Source of the DNA: Alphaproteobacteria bacterium
GTDB lineage: Bacteria; Pseudomonadota; Alphaproteobacteria; Reyranellales; Reyranellaceae
Length of the DNA: 64,000 bases
Direction of reading: 5' to 3'
Assembly: GCA_019235415.1 (NCBI GenBank)
Contig: JAFAKN010000006.1
Location: 1 to 64,000, forward strand
The notes below the pieces were generated by a model, which worked only from the letters and a program-made list of their open reading frames with translations, ran no database searches and was not told the origin of the DNA. The position numbers and the translations under genes are program-made. Below, piece by piece: positions 21,831 to 33,240 of this stretch (positions are counted from its first letter, which is position 1; every line of letters begins with the position of its first letter).

Positions 21831-23018
21831 TCATTTTTCCTTCTTGCTCTTGTCGATCATCGCAACGAAGCGATCGAACAGGTAGTGGCTGTCGGTCGGC
21901 CCGGGCGAGGCTTCGGGATGGTATTGCACCGAGAAGGCCGGCTTGTCGGTGCAGCGCAAGCCTTCGTTGGTGCCGTCGAACAGCGACACGTGCGTCACCT
22001 CGACGTCGTCGGGCAGCGACTCGGGGACAACGCAGAAGCCGTGGTTCTGCGAGGTGATCTCGACCTTCCCCGTGGTGAGGTCCTTGACCGGCTGGTTGGC
22101 GCCGCGATGCCCGCGCTCCATCTTGCGTGTCTTGCCGCCGAGCGTCAGCGCCAGGATCTGATGGCCGAGGCAGATGCCGAACAACGGGACCTTGCTGTCG
22201 AGCACGGCCTGCACCGCCGGCACGGAATAGTGCGCCGTCGCCGCGGGATCGCCCGGACCGTTGGACAGGAAGACGCCGTCCGGCTTGTGGCGCAGGATGT
22301 CCTCGGCCGTGGCGGTGGCCGGCACGACCGTCACCTTGCAGCCAGTGTTCGCAAGACAGCGCAGGATGTTGCGTTTGGCCCCGTAATCGACGGCGACGAC
22401 ATGGTATCTCGGCTTGTCGAGCTTGCCGTAGCCCTTGCCCAGCGCCCACTTGGTCTCGTTCCAGCTGTAGGTCTGCTTGGTCGTGACCTCGATCGCGAGG
22501 TCCATGCCGTCGAGGCCCGGCCATTCCTCGGCCATGCGGCGCAGCTTCGGGATGTCGAACTTGCCGTCGGGCGAATGGACCACGACGCCGTTGGGCGGTC
22601 CGCCGTCGCGGATGCGGCGCGTGATGGCGCGCGTGTCGACCCCGCAGACACCGGGGAGCTTGTGGCTGCGCAGCCAGTCGTCGAGCGGCTTGGCGGCGCG
22701 CCAGTTGGCCGGCTCGGTGATGTCGCCCCGCAGCACGACGCCGCGCGCCGCCGGGTTGATGCTCTCGATGTCCTCGGCGTTGGTGCCGACGTTGCCGATG
22801 TGCGGGAAGGTGAAGCTGATGATCTGACCGGCATAGGATGGGTCGGTGACGATCTCCTGGTAGCCCGTCATCGAGGTGTTGAAGCAGACCTCGCCCACGG
22901 CATGGCGCGGTGCGCCCACGCCTTTTCCCCAAAAGACCGCCCCATCGGCCAGGACCAGGGCGGCCGTGGCCCAACGCGGCGCGGCGTCAATCGCGCCGGC
23001 GGTCTCAGGAGAAGTCAT
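21831..23018 (-). CDS. carA: Carbamoyl-phosphate synthase small subunit
   Basis: [80 protein letters not shown]. Confidence 0.98.
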   Translation of the reverse strand: MTSPETAGAIDAAPRWATAALVLADGAVFWGKGVGAPRHAVGEVCFNTSMTGYQEIVTDPSYAGQIISFTFPHIGNVGTNAEDIESINPAARGVVLRGDITEPANWRAAKPLDDWLRSHKLPGVCGVDTRAITRRIRDGGPPNGVVVHSPDGKFDIPKLRRMAEEWPGLDGMDLAIEVTTKQTYSWNETKWALGKGYGKLDKPRYHVVAVDYGAKRNILRCLANTGCKVTVVPATATAEDILRHKPDGVFLSNGPGDPAATAHYSVPAVQAVLDSKVPLFGICLGHQILALTLGGKTRKMERGHRGANQPVKDLTTGKVEITSQNHGFCVVPESLPDDVEVTHVSLFDGTNEGLRCTDKPAFSVQYHPEASPGPTDSHYLFDRFVAMIDKSKKEK

Positions 23019-23207
23019 GTTGAATTCCGTTCGTGCGGCACCGGCGGCGCCCGGAAGGCGAGCCTTGCGAGCCGCGCCGGGTTGTAACCAAGCAGTCGCA
23101 CAGGGTCAAGCCGAAGCCTCACAGGAATTGATGAACAATTTCAATAACTTATTTGCTTTGCCAAGGGCCATCCAAGAGATTACTTTCCGCCCTCCGATCG
23201 AACCGGG

Positions 23208-23675
23208 ATGCAAACAATGCTGCGCGACAAGTTGAACGAGGCGCTGAAGGACGCCATGCGCGCCCGCGACATGGGCTCCGTAAGCGCAATTCGCCTCATC
23301 CTGGCCAAGCTCAAGGAGGTCGACATTGCAGCTCGCACCGAGACCAGCCGCGAGGGCGTGGCCGACGAGCGCATCCTTTCCATGCTCCAGGGCATGATCA
23401 AGCAGCGCAACGAATCGGTGGCGCTGTACGAGAAGGGCAACCGACCTGACCTCGCGGACAAGGAGAAGGCCGAGATCGTCGTCATCGAGCGATTCCTGCC
23501 GCAGCAGATGGACGAAGCGGCGGTCCAGGCGGCCATCGCCGACGCCATCGCCTCCGCCGGCGCGAAGTCCGTCAAGGACATGGGCGGCGTGATGGCGGCA
23601 TTGAAGGCCAAGCATGCCGGGCAGATGGACTTCGCCAAGGCCTCGGCCGCGGTGAAGAAGGCCCTGTCGTCATAG
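23208..23675 (+). CDS. GatB/YqeY domain-containing protein
   Basis: MLRDKLNEALKDAMRARDMGSVSAIRLILAKLKEVDIAARTETSREGVADERILSMLQGMIKQRNES. Confidence 0.95.
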   Translation: MQTMLRDKLNEALKDAMRARDMGSVSAIRLILAKLKEVDIAARTETSREGVADERILSMLQGMIKQRNESVALYEKGNRPDLADKEKAEIVVIERFLPQQMDEAAVQAAIADAIASAGAKSVKDMGGVMAALKAKHAGQMDFAKASAAVKKALSS

Positions 23676-23705
23676 GACCTTGGCCGTTTCGGCCTCATGC
23701 TCTTT

Positions 23706-23762
23706 GGGACCGCGAGCCTCCGGCTCGCTCTTCATCATGAGCGCGCGAGACGCGCGCGGTCC
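23706..23762. repeat. Imperfect composite inverted repeat (family C)
   Basis: ggaccgcgagcctccggctcgc...gagcgcgcgagacgcgcgcggtcc. Confidence 0.5.
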
Positions 23763-23813
23763 AAAAGACGGTTTTCCCCCGCCGCTGCGCGCGGCTTCCC
23801 GCTATCATGCGGC

Positions 23814-25700
23814 ATGGCCTTTCCCCCGGGCTTTCTCGATGAGCTGCGTGCACGGCTCACCCTCAGCGACATCGTCGGCCGCAAGGTCGCGCTGAAGCGG
23901 CGCTCGGGAGCGGAATACGCAGCCCTTTGCCCGTTTCACAACGAGAAGACGCCGTCCTTCACGGTTAACGACAAGAAGGGCATCTTCCATTGCTTCGGCT
24001 GCGGCACACATGGCGACGCCATCGGCTTCATCATGAAGACCGAGGGCCTTTCCTTTCCCGAGTCGGTCGAGAAGCTGGCACGCGAGGTCGGTTTGCCGGT
24101 GCCGCGCGCGACGCCCGCGGAGCGCGAGCGGGCCGAGCGAGCCGCGAGCCTGCAGCAGGTCGTCGAGATGGCAGCCGCCTGGTTCGAAAAGCAGCTTCGC
24201 CTGCCGACCGGCCGACAGGCGCTCGATTACCTGCGCGGCCGCGGACTCGAGGAGCGCACGATCGGGGATTTTCGCCTGGGGTTCGCACCGGATACGCGCG
24301 ATGGCCTGCTCGCGAGCCTGAAGCGTGAAGGCGTGCCCATCGAGAAGATCGTCGAAGCGGGCCTGGCCGTCCAGCCCGAGGGCGAGCGCAATCCGTACGA
24401 CCGATTCCGCGGCCGTGCCATGTTCCCGATCAACGATCGGCGCGGCCGCGTGATCGCTTTCGGCGGCCGCGTCATGGGACCGGGCGAGCCGAAGTACCTC
24501 AATTCGCCGGAGACGCCCCTGTTCCACAAAGGGGCCAACCTTTATTGCCTGGACCGCGCCCGCGAGGCCGCTGCGCGCAATGAGCCGGTGATCGTAGCCG
24601 AGGGCTACATGGACGTGATCGCGCTGCATGGCGCGGGGTTTGTCGGAGCGGTGGCGCCGCTCGGCACGGCGCTGACGGAAGGCCAGCTCGGCGAACTATG
24701 GCGGCTAGCCGACGAGCCCTACCTCTGCTTCGACGGCGACAATGCCGGCCGGCGCGCTGCGGCACGCGCCGCCGAGCGCTCCCTGCCGCTGTTGCGGCCC
24801 GGCAAGAGCCTGCGCTTCCTCGCCCTGCCGGCGGGCGAGGACCCCGATAGCCTGGTTCGGGCGCGCGGGGCTGAGGCATTTCGCCGTGTCCTCAACCTGG
24901 CGAGGCCCTTGTCGGACGTGGTGTGGGAGGTAGAGAGCGAGGCACGCCCGATCGATACGCCGGAGCGCCGGGCGAACCTGCAAAAGGCGATCGAGCGGCG
25001 GGTAGGCGAAATTGCCGATCCCGTGGTGCGGGAGTTCTACCGTACCGAGATGCGCGGCCGGCTGGCCCGCCTGCGCCGGCAGGACCGACCGGCGTGGCAA
25101 CCGGGCGCCAAACAAGCTTTCCGCCAGGCAGGGAACGAACCGGCACCCTTTGCCCCGGGCGCGGCGGCGCGGCGGGCTGGTATCGATCCTGAGGGGTCGC
25201 GGCAGGAGCGTGCGCTCCTCGGGGCCCTGATCGAACGGCCGGCCTTGCTTCACATCCTGGCCGAGGATGTCGCAGCGTTGCCCATCGCCCACCCGGAGCT
25301 GGTCCGCCTGCGCAGCGCGTTGCTCGACGCGCTGGCCCTGATGCCGGCAGGCTTGGACCCCGCGGCCGAGGAGGCGCTGGCGGCGGCGGGCCCTCAGGAC
25401 ATTCCCCTTGAAGCACGTCTGGTGCAGGAGCATTTACAGCGCCTCGGGCTGAGCCGCGTCGCCGACATGGCGCAGGTGAAGGCTCGAGAAATGTTTCGCG
25501 GTGCGGGATTGGCCGAAGACGACTGGGTCAGCCAGTGGCGCCGCGCCGCGCGCCACCTCAGCCAGCTGAGTTTCGACCCCGAGGAGCTGCGCCGCGCCGA
25601 GCAGGCCTTGGCCGAGGACATGAACGAGGAGAACCTGCGCCGCCTTCAGGCTATTCTCGACCGCATGCGACGAGACGCCCTGGAAGCCGGCGCGACTTAG
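23814..25700 (+). CDS. dnaG: DNA primase
   Basis: FLDELRARLTLSDIVGRKVALKRRSGAEYAALCPFHNEKTPSFTVNDKKGIFHCFGCGTHGDAIGF; VAEGYMDVIALHGAG. Confidence 0.98.
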   Translation: MAFPPGFLDELRARLTLSDIVGRKVALKRRSGAEYAALCPFHNEKTPSFTVNDKKGIFHCFGCGTHGDAIGFIMKTEGLSFPESVEKLAREVGLPVPRATPAERERAERAASLQQVVEMAAAWFEKQLRLPTGRQALDYLRGRGLEERTIGDFRLGFAPDTRDGLLASLKREGVPIEKIVEAGLAVQPEGERNPYDRFRGRAMFPINDRRGRVIAFGGRVMGPGEPKYLNSPETPLFHKGANLYCLDRAREAAARNEPVIVAEGYMDVIALHGAGFVGAVAPLGTALTEGQLGELWRLADEPYLCFDGDNAGRRAAARAAERSLPLLRPGKSLRFLALPAGEDPDSLVRARGAEAFRRVLNLARPLSDVVWEVESEARPIDTPERRANLQKAIERRVGEIADPVVREFYRTEMRGRLARLRRQDRPAWQPGAKQAFRQAGNEPAPFAPGAAARRAGIDPEGSRQERALLGALIERPALLHILAEDVAALPIAHPELVRLRSALLDALALMPAGLDPAAEEALAAAGPQDIPLEARLVQEHLQRLGLSRVADMAQVKAREMFRGAGLAEDDWVSQWRRAARHLSQLSFDPEELRRAEQALAEDMNEENLRRLQAILDRMRRDALEAGAT

Positions 25701-25866
25701 CCGCAGAGGACCGCAGATTCGATGCTTAGCCCCCTATCGCCGCTTGAACTTAACCCCCATATAGTAGAAGGGTAGTGTTCGGAGTTGCCCTCTCCGCCTC
25801 CCCTTCTTGCAGCCTATCCCACGGCCCCGCGGCCGTTTTGTTCGTTTGTGCACCCAAGGATAAAGA

Positions 25867-27882
<2,016 letters not shown>

Positions 27883-27909
27883 GCCTCGGCCCGTTGACAG
27901 CGATACGAT

Positions 27910-27939
27910 AAGGCCAGGAGAGTGACCCTGGCCTTTTTT
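27910..27939 (+). terminator. Rho-independent terminator downstream of rpoD
   Basis: AAGGCCAGG-agagtgac-CCTGGCCTTTTTTC. Confidence 0.9.
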
Positions 27940-28107
27940 CTGGCCGCTGCCGATTCGCAGCGCTGCTGAATTGCAGTGGTCAAAACGGCCGCAGCCCGGC
28001 AACCATCCTCTGCTGGCGGCCGTTTAGGCGTTCGGGACGGGGCTGTGTCGCGATCCAGCCGCGAGGCGATGCACGAACCTGGATTTCGACACGTATGGAA
28101 GAACGGT

Positions 28108-28665
28108 ATGACGACCAGAGCGATCCTGACGTTTGCCATGGGCGTCGCGCTGTCGGTTTCGGCGGGTTGTCAGACGGTCCGTACAATGGGGGATGATTAT
28201 TCCCGTGCCCTGTCCTCGCAGCCCACCTCCCAGAACCGAAGCTACGCCGCGGCCAGGCCCGCGCAGGCGCCGAGCACCCGGCCGCCGGCGGTTTCCGCCG
28301 CGAAACCCAAACCGGGTGTATCGTCTTCGACACCCGCATCGCCTGATTCTTCTGCGGCAACCGACGCAACCGACAATCTGCCGGCCCCGCCCCCCGCACC
28401 GGGACCTGCAGTGCAGCTCGCCGGAAAGAGCGAGAACGAGCTCCGGGCTTTGCTCGGCTCCCCCACCAACGAGGAGGATAGGCCGCCAGGCAAGCGCTGG
28501 CGGTATCGAGACGGGCAATGCACCCTGGATGTCCAGCTCTATCCGGACGTCCGGACCAAGCAGTTCGGAACTCTTGCGTACGAGGTAAAGAGCGATGACA
28601 ACACCGATGAAGGAAGACGTCACTGCCTGGCCCAGCTCCAGTCCCGGGTTCAGGCCAGACGCTGA
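28108..28665 (+). CDS. Putative lipoprotein, hypothetical
   Basis: [35 protein letters not shown] (lipobox-like SAGC) and C-terminal [37 protein letters not shown]. Confidence 0.7.
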   Translation: MTTRAILTFAMGVALSVSAGCQTVRTMGDDYSRALSSQPTSQNRSYAAARPAQAPSTRPPAVSAAKPKPGVSSSTPASPDSSAATDATDNLPAPPPAPGPAVQLAGKSENELRALLGSPTNEEDRPPGKRWRYRDGQCTLDVQLYPDVRTKQFGTLAYEVKSDDNTDEGRRHCLAQLQSRVQARR

Positions 28666-29404
28666 GGGCGAGGCGCAACGAAAGATCCGTGTCGCCTTCG
28701 TCGAGGACGACGACGACTACCGCGAGGCTGTCAGCGGCGAGCTGGGCGATTACGGCTTCGAGGTGACCTCGTTCTGCGACGGGTCTGCGCTCCTGGCGGC
28801 CTTCGACGATGGCGCGGAAACCGATCTCGTCCTGCTCGACTGGAGCCTGCCCAGCGTCTCGGGCATCGACCTGCTGCCGCGCCTGCGGCGCACCGGCATC
28901 ACGGTTCCCGTGGTGTTCCTGACCGGCCGCACGCTGCCGGCCTACGAGAAGCTCGCGTTCGACCGCGGCGCGCTGGACTTCGTCGACAAGGCGCGCGGCG
29001 TGCCGATCCTGGCACATCGCTTGCGGCTGATCGCCGATTCGGTCAAGACGCCGGCGAGAAAGCCCAGCGAGCCGGAGCAGGACGACAACTTCCATTGCGG
29101 CCGCCTGCTGCTAAAGCCGCGGGTCAGCCGCGCCTTCTGGGACGACGTGGACGTCGGTCTCACGCTCACCGAGTTCAAGATCGTGCATCTGCTGGCGTCG
29201 AACGTCGGCAGCTACGTCACCTACCGCGCTGTGTACGACTGCATGCACTATGTCGGCTTCATCGCGGGGAGCGGAGAAAATGGCTACCGAACGAACGTCC
29301 GCTCTTGCATCAAGCGGATTAGAAACAAGTTCCGAGCAATCGACGCTTCCTTCGCCGAAATCGACAACTATCAGTCCTTCGGCTACCGCTGGGGAAAGAC
29401 CTAG
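28595..29404 (+). CDS. OmpR-family DNA-binding response regulator, ChvI-like
   Basis: IRVAFVEDDDDYREAVSGELGDYGFEVTSF...LVLLDWSLPSVSGIDLLPRLRRTG...LTLTEFKIVHLLASNVGSYVTYRAVYD. Confidence 0.92.
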   Translation: MTTPMKEDVTAWPSSSPGFRPDAEGEAQRKIRVAFVEDDDDYREAVSGELGDYGFEVTSFCDGSALLAAFDDGAETDLVLLDWSLPSVSGIDLLPRLRRTGITVPVVFLTGRTLPAYEKLAFDRGALDFVDKARGVPILAHRLRLIADSVKTPARKPSEPEQDDNFHCGRLLLKPRVSRAFWDDVDVGLTLTEFKIVHLLASNVGSYVTYRAVYDCMHYVGFIAGSGENGYRTNVRSCIKRIRNKFRAIDASFAEIDNYQSFGYRWGKT

Positions 29405-30935
29405 CCGACCTTCGCACGCGGCAATCGGCTGGCGAACGCGGGTTCGCCGTCTTGCCGCGTCGCTCACTCTCAAGCTCATCATCCTGGTCGGCATCTTCGT
29501 TGCCCTGCCGATCGTGCTCTACGGACAGTTCGAAAGCGCCGACCGCCAGATGCGCCAGCTGGTCTCCCGGGCAATCGAGGACCGCAGCCAGCTGATCGCC
29601 GATGCCCTGAAGCCCGCCCTGCAGGACGTCGATCCCACGCGCCAGGTCGGCCTCGCGGCCGACCTCGGCCGCCATGCCAGCGACGGCACCGTGCTGAAGC
29701 TCATGTTCCACCCGTCGGGCGAGCCCGATCCCGACCGCTTCTACTTCGTGGCGTCCGGCCCGAGCTTGCAGTCGGCCGACGTGGCCGCCGAGATCGATCA
29801 GCTGCGCCATCGCGGGGTGCTGCAGCGGCTGTCGGAAGCGTGCATCTGGGATGTCAGCAACCAGATCCGCTATCGCCAACCCGACGGGAGCACCGAGCTC
29901 CTCACCTCGGTCATTCCGATCAAGACTCCCGCCGGATGCTGGGTTCTCACCTCGACTCACACCACGTCCGAGTTCCTCAACACCTCGATCGGCCGGCCCT
30001 ATTGGGAGACGCGCGAAATCCGCTTCGCCGCCGCGATCTACGTGGTGTTGGCCCTCATGGCGCTGCTGGTGGCGATCAGCATCCGTCTCAGCCTGCAGCG
30101 CTTTCGCGACGTGGCCGCGGACATCAGCCAGGGCCGCATCGGCGACTACGCCTTCACCCAACGCAACGTCGTGCCGGAGCTGTCGAGCGTGGCCCGCGAT
30201 TTCGACAAGCTCGTGCTCGAGCTGGCGCGCGTCTCGCAGCAGATCCGCCAGTCGGCCGAGGACAAGGCACATTCCTTCAAGACGCCGCTGGCGGCGATTC
30301 GGTCGGCGCTCGAACCCGTGCGTCGTGCCGTGCCGCTCGACAACATGCGCGCGCGGCGCGCGTTGGAAATCGTCGATTCCTCGGTCGGCCGCCTGCTCGA
30401 TCTGGTGATCGCCGCGCAACGTCTCGACATCAGCACGGCCGAACTGATCGACGCGCCGCGCCTGCCGACCGACTTCACCCAGCTCGTCGCCGATGCCGCG
30501 CTGCACTTCCGCGAGATCCTGGCGGCGAAGGACGTCCGGCTGATCCGCCGGCTCGACGAGGACGCCATCGTGCGCGCCGGTCGCGGCATGCTCGAAGTGG
30601 TTCTGCAGAACATCCTGGAGAACGCCATCAGCTTCGCACCCAAGGGCAGCACGATCGTGGTCAGCCTGATGGCCGCGGGCGGTACCGTCGAGCTGCAGGT
30701 CGACGACGAGGGACCCGGCGTGCCGCCGGACAAGCTCGAGCACATGTTCGAGCGCTATTTCTCGTCGCGCCCGCGCGACGTCGCCGATACGAGCGCGCAC
30801 GCCTCCGGCCATGCCGGCCTCGGCCTGTGGATCGTGAAGCGCAACGTCGAGGCATTGGGCGGAAAAGTTGCCGCGGCCAATCGCATCGGTGGTGGCCTCT
30901 GCGTGACCATCACGCTGCCGCGCAACCGTGCGTGA
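29280..30935 (+). CDS. Sensor histidine kinase, ChvG-like
   Basis: SD-like ggagcggag before ATG 29280; two TM; H-box EDKAHSFKTPLAAIRSALEPV; N-box NILENAISFAPKGSTI; DEGPGVPPDKLEHMFERYFSSRP; GLGLWIVKRNVEALGG. Confidence 0.88.
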   Translation: MATERTSALASSGLETSSEQSTLPSPKSTTISPSATAGERPSRPSHAAIGWRTRVRRLAASLTLKLIILVGIFVALPIVLYGQFESADRQMRQLVSRAIEDRSQLIADALKPALQDVDPTRQVGLAADLGRHASDGTVLKLMFHPSGEPDPDRFYFVASGPSLQSADVAAEIDQLRHRGVLQRLSEACIWDVSNQIRYRQPDGSTELLTSVIPIKTPAGCWVLTSTHTTSEFLNTSIGRPYWETREIRFAAAIYVVLALMALLVAISIRLSLQRFRDVAADISQGRIGDYAFTQRNVVPELSSVARDFDKLVLELARVSQQIRQSAEDKAHSFKTPLAAIRSALEPVRRAVPLDNMRARRALEIVDSSVGRLLDLVIAAQRLDISTAELIDAPRLPTDFTQLVADAALHFREILAAKDVRLIRRLDEDAIVRAGRGMLEVVLQNILENAISFAPKGSTIVVSLMAAGGTVELQVDDEGPGVPPDKLEHMFERYFSSRPRDVADTSAHASGHAGLGLWIVKRNVEALGGKVAAANRIGGGLCVTITLPRNRA

Positions 30936-31046
30936 AGGCACGATTTCGGACCACAGCTTGATCACTGGGCCGGCTGTCAAGAGTTGCATAGCCTGCTGCG
31001 AGCGCATCATTGGCGCGCATCACAGGCGGCGGAGCGCACGCACCTC

Positions 31047-32510
31047 ATGGACACACTCACCACCCTGTCGAAGCTGCAGCAAGCAGGCTCTTCGCAGATC
31101 CATCCCGTCATCCTGTCGGGTGGCGCCGGCACGCGCCTGTGGCCGCTGTCACGCGCCTCGTACCCCAAGCAGCTGCTGAAGCTCGCCTCGAACCGGACGA
31201 TGCTGCAGGAGACGGCGGCGCGCGGACTGACCGACGTCGGGTTCGCACAGCCGCTCTTGGTGTGCAACGACGATCATCGCTTCCTGGTCGAGGAGCAGCT
31301 GCAGGAGATCGGGCTCAAGCCGCAGGCCATCCTGCTCGAGCCGATGGCGCGCAACACCGGCCCGGCGATCGCGGCGGCCGCCTTGTGGCTGCTGTCGCGC
31401 GACCCGGACGCCATGCTGCTCGTGCAGCCGTCCGATCACGTGATCGCCTCCCCGGACGCTTTCCACAATGCCGTCATGCGCGGCCTCGGCGCGGCCCAGG
31501 ACGGTCGCCTCGTCACCTTCGGCATCAAGCCCAGTCGCGCCGACTCCGGTTACGGCTACATCCAGAGCGGCGATGCGCTCAAGGGCGTGGCCGGCGCCTT
31601 CGCCGTCGACCGGTTCGTCGAGAAGCCGGACCGTGCGACGGCCCAGCGCTTCGTCGACAGCGGCGCATTCTTCTGGAACAGCGGCATCTTCCTCTTGAGC
31701 GCCCGCGCCTTCCTCGGCGAACTCTCGCGCGTCAATCCGGCGATGCTCGCGGCCTGCGAGCGCGCCGTCCAGGAGGGCAAGGAGGACCTGACTTTCTTCC
31801 GCCTGTCTGCCGACGCATTCGCCGAGGCGCCCAGCCTGTCCATCGACCATGCGGTCATGGAGCACACGAGCGCCGCAGCCGTGGTCCCGGTCGACATGGA
31901 GTGGAGCGACGTCGGCTCGTGGCCGGCGCTGCGCGCCGTGGGCGCCCTCGATGCCAACGGCAACCTGCTGCACGGCGACGTGCTGGCCGACCGCGTGCGC
32001 AACTCCTACATCCGCAGCGAAAGCCAGCTGGTGGCCGCCGTCGGGCTCGACAACGTCGTGGTCGTCGCCACCGACGACGCCGTGCTGGTCGCCGATGCCG
32101 ATTCGGCCGGCGAGGTCTCGCGCATCGTGGCCACGCTGCGCGAGAGCAATCGTCCGGAATCGCATCAGCACGTCACCTGCCACCGTCCATGGGGCAACTA
32201 CCGCACGGTCGACGCCGGCGAACGCTTCCAAGTCAAGCGCATCACCGTCAAGCCGGGCGGCAAGCTCAGCCTGCAGAAGCACTATCATCGGGCCGAGCAT
32301 TGGGTCGTCGTGCGCGGCACGGCGATCGTGCAGCGCGGCGACGAACGCACGATCGTGCGCGAGAACGAGTCGGTCTACATCCCGATCGGCACAGAGCATC
32401 GCCTGGAGAACCCGGGCAAGCTGCCGCTGCAGCTGATCGAGGTGCAGTCCGGCCCCTACCTCGGCGAAGACGACATCGTGCGCGTTTCAGACAACTACGG
32501 CCGGGTGTGA
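31047..32510 (+). CDS. Mannose-1-phosphate guanylyltransferase/mannose-6-phosphate isomerase
   Basis: IHPVILSGGAGTRLWPLSRASYPKQLLKLASNRTMLQETAAR; C-terminal cupin HRPWGNYRTVDAGERFQVKRITVKPGGKLSLQKHYHRAEHWVVV. Confidence 0.96.
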   Translation: MDTLTTLSKLQQAGSSQIHPVILSGGAGTRLWPLSRASYPKQLLKLASNRTMLQETAARGLTDVGFAQPLLVCNDDHRFLVEEQLQEIGLKPQAILLEPMARNTGPAIAAAALWLLSRDPDAMLLVQPSDHVIASPDAFHNAVMRGLGAAQDGRLVTFGIKPSRADSGYGYIQSGDALKGVAGAFAVDRFVEKPDRATAQRFVDSGAFFWNSGIFLLSARAFLGELSRVNPAMLAACERAVQEGKEDLTFFRLSADAFAEAPSLSIDHAVMEHTSAAAVVPVDMEWSDVGSWPALRAVGALDANGNLLHGDVLADRVRNSYIRSESQLVAAVGLDNVVVVATDDAVLVADADSAGEVSRIVATLRESNRPESHQHVTCHRPWGNYRTVDAGERFQVKRITVKPGGKLSLQKHYHRAEHWVVVRGTAIVQRGDERTIVRENESVYIPIGTEHRLENPGKLPLQLIEVQSGPYLGEDDIVRVSDNYGRV

Positions 32511-32601
32511 CGCGAGCACGGTCACAACCATGTTTCATGACCTCGAGCGCCCCGGCGAACGTTATGCGGGAGCTCGACTTCTCTCACCCAGGGGTGGAAC
32601 C

Positions 32602-33240
32602 ATGTCAGCGCCAGAACCAATGTCCTTCCTGCGTCGTCGCGGCTTCTTCGTGGCGATGCTCGCCCTCGCCGCCTGCGACAGCGACGACACGCCGGTCGTC
32701 CAGGATACCGCGGCCGGGCAAAGCCTCAACCTTGCGCCGACCAACGGCCCTGGCGGGCGCTCCGGCGCGACGCGCGATCCCGGCTACAGGCTCGGACCGA
32801 ACGACCGGGTGCGCATCATCGTGTTCGGGCAGCCCACGCTCACCGGCGAGTTCACGGTCGACGGCAACGGCGTGCTGTCCTATCCGCTGATCGGCAACAT
32901 CCCGGCCGGCGGCATGACGACGGCCGAGCTGCAGCAGACCATCACGAAGAAGCTCGAGCCCGACTACCTGGTCAATCCCAGCGTCAGCGCCGAGGTCGTC
33001 ACGCGCCGGCCGTTCTACGTCATCGGCGAGGTCCAGAAGCCCGGCAACTATCCGTACGTCACCGACATGACCGTGCTGAACGCCGTGGCCATGGCCGGCG
33101 GCTTCACCTACCGCGCCCGCAAGAACGACTACTACATCAAGCGGCTCGACAGGAGCGGCAAGATGGTCCGCGTCATGGCCAGCTCGGGCACGGTGCTGCA
33201 GCCGGGCGACACGCTCGAAGTTCGCGAACGGTACTTCTGA
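32602..33240 (+). CDS. Polysaccharide biosynthesis/export (Wza-like) protein
   Basis: LALAACDSDD lipobox; YRLGPNDRVRIIVFGQPTLTGEFTVDGNGVLSYPLIGNIPAGGMTTAELQQTITKKLE. Confidence 0.93.
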   Translation: MSAPEPMSFLRRRGFFVAMLALAACDSDDTPVVQDTAAGQSLNLAPTNGPGGRSGATRDPGYRLGPNDRVRIIVFGQPTLTGEFTVDGNGVLSYPLIGNIPAGGMTTAELQQTITKKLEPDYLVNPSVSAEVVTRRPFYVIGEVQKPGNYPYVTDMTVLNAVAMAGGFTYRARKNDYYIKRLDRSGKMVRVMASSGTVLQPGDTLEVRERYF

